The position numbers and the translations under genes were made by a program. This document shows positions 16,671-24,150 of a stretch of 35,144 bases of DNA, piece after piece. The stretch is from an uncultured Bacilli bacterium (GTDB lineage: Bacteria; Bacillota_I; Bacilli_A; RF39; UBA660): contig CALVVH010000006.1 in assembly GCA_944363805.1 (NCBI GenBank), forward strand, positions 1-35,144, written 5' to 3'. The first letter of the stretch is position 1; each line of letters starts with the position of its first letter. Under the pieces are notes generated by a model. The model worked only from the letters and a program-made list of their open reading frames with translations. It did not search any database and was not told the DNA's origin.

Positions 16671-16784
16671 TTGAAAGATTTATTCAATGAAATTAAAGCC
16701 CTAATTAAAGTAATAGTTTATATTTGGGTAGTAATAATAATATTAGTAATTTTGTTTTTCCTTATTCGTTATATATATTTATAA
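16671..16784 (+). CDS. Possible 37-residue single-pass membrane peptide
   Basis: A short frame with a TTG start at 16671 preceded at 7 bp by GGTGAT (16658-16663). It encodes a peptide beginning MKDLFNEIKALIKVIV, then a continuous hydrophobic helix (YIWVVIIILVILFFLI) and a basic/aromatic tail (RYIYL). The amphipathic start, one membrane helix and charged end are typical of small membrane peptides that modulate partner proteins or act as toxins. It fills the gap between the surface protein terminator and the lysozyme promoter. No convincing promoter is seen upstream. Function unknown; reality of the gene rests on the ribosome-binding site and composition. Confidence 0.45.
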   Translation: MKDLFNEIKALIKVIVYIWVVIIILVILFFLIRYIYL

Positions 16785-16791
16785 TTATCTA

Positions 16792-16800
16792 TGATATACT
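16792..16800 (+). promoter_or_regulatory. Extended -10 promoter of the lysozyme gene
   Basis: TGATATACT at 16792-16800 with no good -35 (TATATA at the right distance). GGAGGT (16807-16812) and ATG 16819 follow, so the leader is very short. Confidence 0.55.
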
Positions 16801-16818
16801 TATATCGGAGGTAACAAA

Positions 16819-18024
16819 ATGAAAAAATATATAATAGCAGGAGTCGTTTTAATCGTCTTATTAATCGGTGGCTTTTTCACTTGGAGGTATCTGCGAGTAA
16901 AATATGCTAAAGTTGAAATTGCTCTAGCGGAAAACATGGAAGTAGAATTCTTAAGTGATGTTAAAGTGTCCGATTTTATCGAAAAATTAAATGGTGATAT
17001 CGTCGACGACTACAAAATAGATACTACAGATGTTGGTAAGCAAGAGATAAATTTTACATATATTAATGAAGATGGAATAGAACTCGATTGTTCTTATGAA
17101 ATAAATGTTATTGATACAACAGCCCCTTTAGTATGGTTAAATAATAGTTATAATGTAAATGTAGGCAGTGATACTAGCTTAGTAGATGATATTTTATGTG
17201 GTGATAATTATGATCCAAATCCTACTTGTGAAGTAATCGGAGATTATAATATGAATGAAGCTGGTTCCTATGATTTGGTTTTTAAAGCAACTGATTCTAG
17301 TGGTAATGTAACTGAAAAAGAGTTTACTTTGAATGTTCGAAGACCTTCATCATCTGGTGGTAGTTCTTCTTCTAGTAGCCAAAGTAGGCATACTGATTTT
17401 GCTGATGTTGTTGCTGAACATAAAAACGAAAATACAGAAATTGGTATCGATATATCTAAGTGGCAAGGAAATGTCGATTTTAATGCCTTAAAAGAAGCAG
17501 GAGTTGAATTTGTCATTATCCGCGTAGGAACATCTGATGGTATCGGTGGAGAAAACTTGCTCGACAGTAAATTCGTTCAAAATATCGAAGGTGCTAACGC
17601 TGCTGGCATTCCCGTCGGAGTTTATTTTTATTCTTATGCTGATTCCCAAAAAAGAGCTGAATCCGATGCCAAATGGGTGCTTGAACAAATCAAAGATTAT
17701 GATGTTTCTCTTCCTATAGCTTTTGATTGGGAAAATTGGAGTTTTTACAATGATTTTAATTTGAGCTTCTTTGGACTTAGTGATATGGCCAATACTTTTG
17801 TTGATGTCGTAAAAGATGCCGGATATGAAGGTATGCTTTATAGTAGTAAAACTTATTTAGAAAATATTTGGTATAGTCCAGATTATCCTGTATGGCTTGC
17901 TCATTATACGAGTAAAACTAACTATGATGGTCCATATTCTTATTGGCAATTATGCAATAATGGCCGTGTTGATGGCATCGATGGCGATGTCGATATCAAC
18001 ATCCGTTATTTAGCAACTGAGTAG
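16819..18024 (+). CDS. Membrane-anchored GH25 lysozyme (muramidase) with Ig-like domains
   Basis: A 401-residue exported peptidoglycan hydrolase that would cleave N-acetylmuramyl-beta-1,4-N-acetylglucosamine bonds. An N-terminal helix (residues 4-22) has no clear cleavage site and may be a membrane anchor. Two beta domains follow: about 28-100, then 101-173, which begins with the DTTAPLVWL hallmark of DUF5011/HYR-like Ig domains and ends KATDSSGNVTEKEFTLNV. A Ser/Gly linker spans 177-190. The GH25 domain (about 205-401) has GIDISKWQG (D211), AFDWENWSF (D303, E305 as catalytic acids) and VWLAHYT. GGAGGT precedes the start. Likely role: wall remodelling or attack on other bacteria. Confidence 0.9.
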   Translation: MKKYIIAGVVLIVLLIGGFFTWRYLRVKYAKVEIALAENMEVEFLSDVKVSDFIEKLNGDIVDDYKIDTTDVGKQEINFTYINEDGIELDCSYEINVIDTTAPLVWLNNSYNVNVGSDTSLVDDILCGDNYDPNPTCEVIGDYNMNEAGSYDLVFKATDSSGNVTEKEFTLNVRRPSSSGGSSSSSSQSRHTDFADVVAEHKNENTEIGIDISKWQGNVDFNALKEAGVEFVIIRVGTSDGIGGENLLDSKFVQNIEGANAAGIPVGVYFYSYADSQKRAESDAKWVLEQIKDYDVSLPIAFDWENWSFYNDFNLSFFGLSDMANTFVDVVKDAGYEGMLYSSKTYLENIWYSPDYPVWLAHYTSKTNYDGPYSYWQLCNNGRVDGIDGDVDINIRYLATE

Positions 18025-18126
18025 CACTAATTTATATAAAAAATGCAACCAAGTTACAATTTGCAACCTAATTTTTACAAAAATCAACCGAAAGTTGGTA
18101 GTTTATATTAGCACTATTTAATAAAA
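18022..18126 (+). repeat. Intergenic direct repeats before the XRE gene
   Basis: The 122-bp gap contains TAGCACTAATTTATATAAAA (18022-18041, starting at the lysozyme stop) and a near copy, TAGCACTATTTAATAAAA (starting about 18109). Between them are TGCAACC at 18044-18050 and 18062-18068 and CAACC at 18085-18089. No T-tract terminator is seen. Possibly binding sites of the XRE regulator that follows; no strong promoter could be assigned. Confidence 0.4.
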
Positions 18127-18146
18127 TTATGGCGAGGTGAGAAAAA

Positions 18147-19694
18147 ATGAAGTTTTGTGAAAAACTCCAAAAATTAAGAAAAGAGAAAGGATATTCTCAA
18201 GAACAACTTGCAGACTTACTCGATGTGTCTCGTCAATCTGTATCCAAATGGGAATCGGGAACTACTTATCCTGAAATGGATAAACTATTAAGCCTTTGTA
18301 AAATATTTGATGTTACATTAGATGACTTAACTAACGATGAAGTAACTGATAAAAACATCAAAGAAAAAAGTCGCAATACTCTAAGTAATGTTATTGATGC
18401 TATACTAGATATGATCAGTCGCAGTATCGAAATGTTTCGTTCGATGGATCGAAAAGAAATTATCAAATGTATTACTGAATTATTAATAGTGGCTTTAATA
18501 TTATTTATATTAAAATTTCCTTTTAATTTTATTGATGATCTGGCTATTAATATCTTTGCTAATTTTTCTCGTGAAGTCTATTTAGTTTTAACAAGTATTT
18601 GGTTATTTTTATCTAATACTATTTATCTTATCTTATTTGTAACAATATTTATATATACTTATAAGATTAGATTTCTAGATAAATTTAACTATGAACGTAC
18701 ATTGAAAAAGTCTAAAGAAAAAGAGGATAATGAACATAAGGAAGAAGTAGAAAATTCAAGTACTACACATCAAGAAGACAAAACACCAAGCGTTAAACCA
18801 GTAAAAGCGAAACATTCTTTTGTTTTATTCGATGTTTTAGGAACATTATTTAATATATTTGTTAAAGTATGTTTTCTATTCGTTTTAATTCCTATTGTTA
18901 TTTTCTTTGTTTTTCTAGTAATTGCTACAACGATTGCTTTAATTGTTCAATTTTTAGGAATACACTATATTGGCATATTTATTGCTTTACTTGGCACAAC
19001 TGCTGCTAGTGCCATAATCATGGAATTTTTCATCCGGGTTTTAGTAAGTAGTGCTATTCCTATCAAAAGAATGTTTATTATCTTCTTAAGTGGTCTAATA
19101 GTTTTAGGCATCGGCGGTGGTATAACAGCATTTGAAATAAGTTCAACTAAATATATCGATAAGATACCCGAAAATATAGAACCAACTGTAGTTGAAAATG
19201 CTTATGATATGAATGAAAACTTATTCTTTCGTCCGGACCTATATATTGACGCTATTTCTTATGAGGTAGATGAAAATCTAACTACTGAAGTAAATGTAAA
19301 AATAACTTACTATGAAGATTATTTAAAAATAGATACTTATCAAGATACCGATTTTTATGTAATTAGTTCTTATTCAACATGGAATAATACTTTAAATTAT
19401 CTAAATCTTATTAAAAATAATTTGAAAAATAAAACCTTATACAATTATGAACTTTTAGGACGTGTCGAATTAACTATTACTTCTAGTTCTAAAAATATTG
19501 AAAAAATAAAAGAAAATAGTCAAAACTATTATGAAAAATTACATGAAAACGCCAATGAATACTATGTGTATCAAGAAGAAATATATAATCTTCAAGAAGA
19601 ACTACAAGAAACTCAAAATGAAAATGCGGAACTTAGAGAAAAAGTCGATGAACTGCAATCAAAACTAGATAATATCAATAACGTTATTGGCTAA
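18147..19694 (+). CDS. XRE-family helix-turn-helix protein fused to membrane and coiled-coil domains
   Basis: A 515-residue protein. Residues 1-62 are a Cro/C1-type HTH (LRKEKGYSQEQLADLLDVSR, SVSKWESGTTYPEMDKLLSLC). About five membrane helices follow (105-128, 144-172, 238-270, 274-300, 308-330), interrupted by a charged Lys/Glu loop (180-222). Residues 331-450 are a likely extracytoplasmic beta/helical region, and 450-512 form a coiled coil (EEIYNLQEELQETQNENAEL). It looks like a membrane-tethered transcription factor able to sense the envelope. It sits between the lysozyme and the second surface protein, so envelope-related control is a reasonable inference. GAGGTGAG precedes the ATG. Short XRE-membrane proteins are common in Bacillota, but this long coiled-coil form is less usual. 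Confidence 0.75.
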   Translation: MKFCEKLQKLRKEKGYSQEQLADLLDVSRQSVSKWESGTTYPEMDKLLSLCKIFDVTLDDLTNDEVTDKNIKEKSRNTLSNVIDAILDMISRSIEMFRSMDRKEIIKCITELLIVALILFILKFPFNFIDDLAINIFANFSREVYLVLTSIWLFLSNTIYLILFVTIFIYTYKIRFLDKFNYERTLKKSKEKEDNEHKEEVENSSTTHQEDKTPSVKPVKAKHSFVLFDVLGTLFNIFVKVCFLFVLIPIVIFFVFLVIATTIALIVQFLGIHYIGIFIALLGTTAASAIIMEFFIRVLVSSAIPIKRMFIIFLSGLIVLGIGGGITAFEISSTKYIDKIPENIEPTVVENAYDMNENLFFRPDLYIDAISYEVDENLTTEVNVKITYYEDYLKIDTYQDTDFYVISSYSTWNNTLNYLNLIKNNLKNKTLYNYELLGRVELTITSSSKNIEKIKENSQNYYEKLHENANEYYVYQEEIYNLQEELQETQNENAELREKVDELQSKLDNINNVIG

Positions 19695-19731
19695 TTTTTA
19701 CAAATTATATCCTTTCAAAAAAATATATCTA

Positions 19732-19760
19732 TTGACTTTTAGACAAAATTTTTCTAAACT
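19732..19760 (+). promoter_or_regulatory. Distal promoter P1 of the second surface protein gene
   Basis: TTGACT (19732-19737), a 17-bp spacer and TAAACT (19755-19760). Its transcript would begin near 19767, at the edge of a foldable 75-nt segment. Confidence 0.55.
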
Positions 19761-19766
19761 TATTAT

Positions 19767-19841
19767 AGATATGCTAGCCAAAAACTAGCAAAAAATATTT
19801 CGGTATAGTACATAGTTCGACAAGAATTTAGTATCATATCT
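19767..19841 (+). other. Foldable leader segment between P1 and P2
   Basis: AGATATG (19767-19773) can pair with CATATCT (19835-19841), enclosing or competing with the hairpin TGCTAG/CTAGCA (19772-19777 with 19785-19790). I recognise no known riboswitch consensus. Confidence 0.35.
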
Positions 19842-19849
19842 GTTATAAT
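19841..19849 (+). promoter_or_regulatory. Proximal promoter P2 (extended -10)
   Basis: TGTTATAAT at 19841-19849, a consensus extended -10. AAGGA and ATG 19875 follow after a short leader. No good -35. Confidence 0.6.
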
Positions 19850-19874
19850 TGAGAAGTTGAAAGGATAATTTAAA

Positions 19875-21683
19875 ATGGAAAAGAAGAACAAGACTCTTGT
19901 GCTATCGATTGTAGCGATAGCAACTCTTTTAATCGTGGTAGTTGGAGCAACATATGCCTTCTTTGTTGCCCAAGGAGGAGGTAGTGCCAATACCAATGTC
20001 AATGTACAAACTAATACAACTGACAACTTATCATTTGAAGTAGGAGAGGCTATAAATATAACCGCAAATCAAGATAATTTTGCGCAAGGCTTAGGAAATC
20101 AAGCTGGTAGTACCACAGCCAGTGCAACACTAACAGCAAATAATGCAACGAATAGTGCAACTGCTAATTATTATCTTTACTTAGATATAACAAATAATGA
20201 TTTCGAGTATACAGTAGATACAAATACACCAGAATTGATACTAACAATAATCGACCCGGATGGTACAGAGTTAACAAATCTATCTGGCTATAAATATGTA
20301 GAAGTAGGGGATGTATCAGGATTTGATATCACAACAGTAAGTGATATAATAAAAATTGCTGAAAATTATGAAATAACTTCAACTGGTACAGAAACACAAA
20401 CATGGAATATTACAGTAACATTTGTCAATTTAGATACTGACCAAGTTGAAAATACCGGAAAGACATTTGAAGCAAGTTTAATAATCCAAGCAGAACCTAT
20501 ACAAACTAGAGTTAACTTTGCAAATTATATAACAGATACATTATACACAGAAGATGGAGTAAATAATCTTTATTATCATGATGGAACAGGAGATTATGTA
20601 AATTCCGACCAAGAAGCTGGGGATAACTCATATAGATTTAGTGGAGGAGATTATCAAGTAACAGAAACAGCTACTCAAGCAGGATTAACAAGAGTATACA
20701 CAGCAACAAATACAGAAAGTGATGGAGTAATCAATTTTTATTGTAATGGAGAAAAACAGTACGTAGGAATAACTTCTTGCCTTACTGAACAAGAGCATTA
20801 TTACACAACAGCATACAATGAAACCTCTCATTACAATACATTAGAAGAAGCATTGAATCAATCGGTAATAGATGGATATTTAACAAGTAATAATATCAAA
20901 AACTTTGTATGCTTTGATCCAGGCGCAAGTGATAGTTCATGTGATGTAGATAATTTGTACAGAATTATCGGAGTATTTGATGGCCAAGTCAAATTAATCA
21001 AATATGATTATGCAGATACCGCAATGCTTGGTACAGATGGTGACTACGCTCAAACGTTAACATCGACATTTGTTAGCGGAAAGAGAAATGAACAAGCGAT
21101 TTTATACAGGTATTACTGGAATTATAGTAGTGGTGAAAATTCAACAAATGATTGGAGTACAAGCAGATTAAATACAGTAAATTTAAATACAAATTATTGG
21201 AATTACTTAACAGCAGTTTGGCAAAGTAAAATAGCCAACACAACATGGCAAGTTGGAGGTAATACGCTTGTTAATATAAGAAATGTAGCCGTAAAAGAGG
21301 CTTATGAAAATGAAATAGTAAATCCAGCAGAAGATATAACATACCAAGATGAAATAGGGTTAATGTACGTAAGTGACTATATGTATGCAGTAGATCCAAG
21401 TGGCTGGCAAAACGTTGGATATGATAGTAGTGATACATCAAATGATTACTGTGGTATTAAAGGAAATAATTGGATATATATGGGAGATGCAGAATGGACA
21501 ATTACTCGTTACTCTGATACTACAGATTATGCTTTTGGCGCAAGCACAATTGGTGCTATGGGCTATACTACAGTAGATGTTGGTAACTACGCTATTCGTC
21601 CTGTATTCTACCTAAACTCCGATGTCCAAATCTACGAAGGCCATGCCGGAACAGCATCAGATCCATACAGAATCATAATATAA
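19875..21683 (+). CDS. Surface protein paralogue with TasA-like N-terminus and C-terminal RPVFYLNSDV domain, no FnIII repeats
   Basis: A 602-residue exported protein homologous to both ends of the protein at 13674. A signal helix (8-22) is followed by GATYAFFVAQGGGS. The beta-rich domain (about 35-210) has NNATNSATANYYLYLDITNNDF. The C-terminal domain (about 225-602) has GTGDYVNSDQEAGDNSYRFS, CNGEK, NFVCFDPGAS, NLYRIIGVFDGQVKLIKYDY and finally AIRPVFYLNSDVQIY and ASDPYRII. The fibronectin III-like spacer of the larger paralogue is absent. Four cysteines shared with the paralogue could form disulfides. It has two upstream promoters and a short terminator. Probable surface structural or adhesive protein; exact role unknown. 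Confidence 0.8.
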   Translation: MEKKNKTLVLSIVAIATLLIVVVGATYAFFVAQGGGSANTNVNVQTNTTDNLSFEVGEAINITANQDNFAQGLGNQAGSTTASATLTANNATNSATANYYLYLDITNNDFEYTVDTNTPELILTIIDPDGTELTNLSGYKYVEVGDVSGFDITTVSDIIKIAENYEITSTGTETQTWNITVTFVNLDTDQVENTGKTFEASLIIQAEPIQTRVNFANYITDTLYTEDGVNNLYYHDGTGDYVNSDQEAGDNSYRFSGGDYQVTETATQAGLTRVYTATNTESDGVINFYCNGEKQYVGITSCLTEQEHYYTTAYNETSHYNTLEEALNQSVIDGYLTSNNIKNFVCFDPGASDSSCDVDNLYRIIGVFDGQVKLIKYDYADTAMLGTDGDYAQTLTSTFVSGKRNEQAILYRYYWNYSSGENSTNDWSTSRLNTVNLNTNYWNYLTAVWQSKIANTTWQVGGNTLVNIRNVAVKEAYENEIVNPAEDITYQDEIGLMYVSDYMYAVDPSGWQNVGYDSSDTSNDYCGIKGNNWIYMGDAEWTITRYSDTTDYAFGASTIGAMGYTTVDVGNYAIRPVFYLNSDVQIYEGHAGTASDPYRIII

Positions 21684-21684
21684 G

Positions 21685-21706
21685 ATAGGTGAGTAGCCTA
21701 TTTTTT
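21685..21706 (+). terminator. Terminator after the second surface protein gene
   Basis: ATAGG pairs with CCTAT (5 bp) around TGAGTAG, followed by six T. A short stem, but well placed, just after the TAA. Confidence 0.55.
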
Positions 21707-21708
21707 CA

Positions 21709-21736
21709 TTGTAAAAATAGATTTTTATGTTATACT
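21709..21736 (+). promoter_or_regulatory. Promoter of the pentapeptide-repeat gene
   Basis: TTGTAA (21709-21714), a 16-bp spacer, and TATACT (21731-21736) with TG at 21728-21729. Confidence 0.65.
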
Positions 21737-21756
21737 AACTTCCATGGTGATTGTTT

Positions 21757-22587
21757 ATGGCTTTAAATATTGAAATAATTGATGTTAACCACCCAATTTT
21801 TCAAAGTGAACTTATAAATTGGCTAGTCGATTTAGCTAAAATAAACTCCAGAAAAAAGGGTGAACTAGAAAGAATTTATCAGCAAATTTTATCTCTTGTC
21901 GATAATCCAGATGATTATATATCTGAAAATTTACGAATATTTATCGATGGAAAACCTTTTTCTTGCGATGTAATAAGAGATTATGACTTTAAAACCTTAA
22001 TGCAAGAATTAAAAAATCATCCTAAAATAACTGTAGGGAAGGAAAGTGCATTACCAAATAAAGAAGAGCCCAAGCAAGTTGAGAATATACCGAATAATTC
22101 TAATTTGCTGAATCTTTTAAAAAAATTATCTCTTAGTACATCCCCAACATTCTTCTATCATACTGTACCGATATCTCCAAGTGAGTTATTACATAGTCAA
22201 AAGGATGGAGGACTTACTTATTTTATTATTAATGAAGTTTTCTTGCCATATCTACGCTTTTTAGATTTATCTCAAATTGATTTTGCCAACACTGACTTGC
22301 GAGGTATAGACCTTTCCTATACCAATATAAGTAAAATTGATTTCAATTCTATTTATAAAAATAGTCTTGAAAACACCAATTTAGAGGGAGTTAACTTAGC
22401 GGGCCATGAACTAAAAAATATTTGTGCCGATGGTGCCAACTTAAATGGAACCTATCTTTTTATCGATTTAGATAGTGTGAGTCTAGAGCAAAGTATTTTT
22501 GATGGCACTGTCAAGTTATGGAAAGATTCCCAAACAATTGTTAACACGAGGGCAAGAAAACCGGTGGATGTTATTCTCCACTTTTAA
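21757..22587 (+). CDS. Pentapeptide-repeat protein
   Basis: A 276-residue cytoplasmic protein. Residues 1-95 are helical and unrecognised, 96-115 is a charged linker, and about 165-255 contain degenerate pentapeptide repeats of the A(D/N)LxX type (LDLSQIDFANTDLRGIDLSY, LENTNLEGVNLAG, ADGANLNGTYL, SLEQSIFDGT), which fold as a right-handed beta-helix. Such helices mediate protein binding; some protect gyrase, but nothing here points to that. GGTGAT at 21746-21751 selects ATG 21757 over an upstream in-frame TTG at 21751. Function unknown. Confidence 0.75.
   Translation: MALNIEIIDVNHPIFQSELINWLVDLAKINSRKKGELERIYQQILSLVDNPDDYISENLRIFIDGKPFSCDVIRDYDFKTLMQELKNHPKITVGKESALPNKEEPKQVENIPNNSNLLNLLKKLSLSTSPTFFYHTVPISPSELLHSQKDGGLTYFIINEVFLPYLRFLDLSQIDFANTDLRGIDLSYTNISKIDFNSIYKNSLENTNLEGVNLAGHELKNICADGANLNGTYLFIDLDSVSLEQSIFDGTVKLWKDSQTIVNTRARKPVDVILHF
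22564..22585 (+). terminator. Weak terminator at the end of the pentapeptide-repeat gene
   Basis: GTGGA pairs with TCCAC around an 8-base loop, followed by TTTT. It overlaps the final codons. Confidence 0.35.
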
Positions 22588-22629
22588 AATACTAAAAAAA
22601 ATATTATAATTAATGTAAGGGTGGTTTAT

Positions 22630-23109
22630 ATGTGGGTTAATGTAGATTCGAGTTTATCGATACCAGAAATAGTGGCTTATTTGCAAAGCCTTTCTTATAG
22701 TGGACAAATATACTTGTCACTTAATTCTGTTATAAGTGCGAAGCAAGCTGAAGAATTCCTAAGGAAATTAGCTAAGGAATGTGAAAACACTGCTTTAAAT
22801 ATTTCTTGGGGCCCTCATTTTATCGAAGAAGGAATATTGCAAGAATCACAAATAACTATTTTTGATAACCTATATTTTTTCACTTCTTCCGAAAAAATAA
22901 TCTGGTATATGGCTAATTTTGCTATCCCCGATGACATAACTACCATTATTTTGTTAGCTGATAACTTAGGAATTGAACCAATTATCACTAAAATGAAAAA
23001 TAAAGATTCTCAACATTACTACTATTTTGTTCAAAAAGATCCTATATCTTTGGAAGTATCTGAATTACTCAAAAATACTAATTATAAATTATCACGCATA
23101 AAAGAATGA
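22630..23109 (+). CDS. Hypothetical protein
   Basis: A 159-residue soluble protein I do not recognise. It begins MWVNVDSSLSIPEIVAYLQS and has an alternating alpha/beta pattern (QIYLSLNSVIS; TALNISWGPHF; DDITTIILLADNLG) suggesting a small Rossmann-like or ferredoxin-like fold. No motif identifies a reaction. An in-frame GTG at 22621 is possible, but AAGGGTGG just before 22630 favours the ATG. TATAAT at 22605-22610 suggests its own promoter, with a poor -35 at 22582-22587. It is 15 bp from the following membrane-protein gene and probably co-transcribed with it. Confidence 0.7.
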   Translation: MWVNVDSSLSIPEIVAYLQSLSYSGQIYLSLNSVISAKQAEEFLRKLAKECENTALNISWGPHFIEEGILQESQITIFDNLYFFTSSEKIIWYMANFAIPDDITTIILLADNLGIEPIITKMKNKDSQHYYYFVQKDPISLEVSELLKNTNYKLSRIKE

Positions 23110-23124
23110 AAAGGAAAAACGATT

Positions 23125-23619
23125 ATGAAAACAACTGTTAATATCAATTTAAAGAAAAAAGAAGATTTTTATAGTAATTATTCTAATAAGAAATTGAATT
23201 CCGAAATAACTGACTTTATATATAATGAATGTTATGGCGAAAATTATAAAAACGATGTTGTCATAAATATTTATACGAAGTTAAAAATTAGTCCCAAAGA
23301 AAAAAATGCCATGATGGACACTATTCGCCGAACATTTGGATTAAAAGTACAAGACGAATTATATTATTATGAAAAAGCCAAGTTTAAAAAAACTATCCTC
23401 TTTTTAATTGGGATAGTTTTGATAATCATTTATTATTTATCATTTATTGAAGTCTTAAGCGAAATCATTTTAATACTAGGATGGCTAGCTATCTGGGAAT
23501 CTGTTTATAGTTTTTTAGCAGACTCTAGCAAAGACTATATTCGTATTTATCGTCTTCGCAAACTAGCCTCATCCCGTATTTATTTCGTCGATTCTTCTGA
23601 ACAAGAATCTAATTCTTGA
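23125..23619 (+). CDS. Hypothetical membrane protein
   Basis: A 164-residue protein with a charged soluble N-terminal half (1-88), two membrane helices forming a hairpin (about 90-108 and 111-130), and a short basic tail. AAAAGGA lies 10 bp upstream of the ATG. I recognise no family. Proteins with a cytoplasmic domain and a helical hairpin often sit at the membrane as regulators or transport accessories, but nothing here specifies that. The last 40 bp overlap tail-to-tail with the reverse-strand coat-like gene. Confidence 0.7.
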   Translation: MKTTVNINLKKKEDFYSNYSNKKLNSEITDFIYNECYGENYKNDVVINIYTKLKISPKEKNAMMDTIRRTFGLKVQDELYYYEKAKFKKTILFLIGIVLIIIYYLSFIEVLSEIILILGWLAIWESVYSFLADSSKDYIRIYRLRKLASSRIYFVDSSEQESNS

Positions 23620-23855
23620 GATAAAGTTTTTAAAGAAGACTTTATCTTTTTTTCTTCTTCAGCCTCTAAAGTATAGTATCCAAGTTTATAAGCTAAGTCG
23701 AATACTTCTTTAGTTTGCTTATTAATTTCTTTAAACATATTAAAATACTCTTTATAAAGTTTATCACAACTTGCTTCATTCATGGCATATATCATATTGA
23801 CAGATAAAGATTTAAGAGTATCTAATGTATCCATTATATATTCTTTATCAGTCAT
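23580..23855 (-). CDS. Spore coat protein F-like protein (second of pair)
   Basis: A 91-residue helical protein resembling the Coat F domain (CotF family): TDKEYIMDTLDTLKSLS, then YAMNEASCDKLYKEYFNMF, and a Tyr-rich GYYTLEAEEEKK. The C-terminus is Ser/Glu-rich. In spore formers such proteins coat the endospore, but related ferritin-like helical bundles also occur in vegetative cells. ATG 23855 is preferred over an in-frame GTG at 23867 because GGTGA then serves as ribosome-binding site. The start overlaps the end of the upstream coat-like gene by 8 bases (ATGACTGA), so the pair is translationally coupled. Family call moderately sure. Confidence 0.6.
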   Translation of the reverse strand: MTDKEYIMDTLDTLKSLSVNMIYAMNEASCDKLYKEYFNMFKEINKQTKEVFDLAYKLGYYTLEAEEEKKIKSSLKTLSQELDSCSEESTK

Positions 23856-24063
23856 TACTTTCACCACTTTCTAAAATGTCAATTATTGTGCTACAATTTT
23901 TAAAATGCATTGTAGCTAGCTCATTTAACTTCTTATTAATTTCGGCATCTTCGACATTATTTATATAATCATCGAATTTTTTCATAGCTACGAAATTCCA
24001 ATTAAACATATCTTTTAAATATGCGGAATCTTTCGTAGAAATCATTTCTGGAATATTTTTCAT
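23848..24063 (-). CDS. Spore coat protein F-like protein (first of pair)
   Basis: A 71-residue helical protein. It has MISTKDSAYLKDMFNWNFVA, then KKFDDYINNVEDAEINKKL and a MHFKNCSTIIDIL helix, a pattern of short clostridial coat-F-like proteins. GGGAGGT lies about 8 bp before the ATG on the reverse strand. It forms a two-gene operon with the gene that it overlaps. The promoter region is shared with the divergent membrane-protein gene; no sporulation-type sigma consensus could be assigned. Whether the organism sporulates cannot be told from this window. Confidence 0.6.
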   Translation of the reverse strand: MKNIPEMISTKDSAYLKDMFNWNFVAMKKFDDYINNVEDAEINKKLNELATMHFKNCSTIIDILESGESND

Positions 24064-24121
24064 TTACTTTACCTCCCATTCTTAGTATTGATTTAATTGT
24101 ATTTTATAAACTGTAATTTTT

Positions 24122-24130
24122 TGGTATAAT
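24122..24130 (+). promoter_or_regulatory. Extended -10 promoter
   Basis: TGGTATAAT at 24122-24130 with TTTATA as a weak -35 at 24103-24108. It serves the membrane-protein gene at 24151. Confidence 0.6.
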
Positions 24131-24150
24131 CTATATATAAGGTGATTTTA

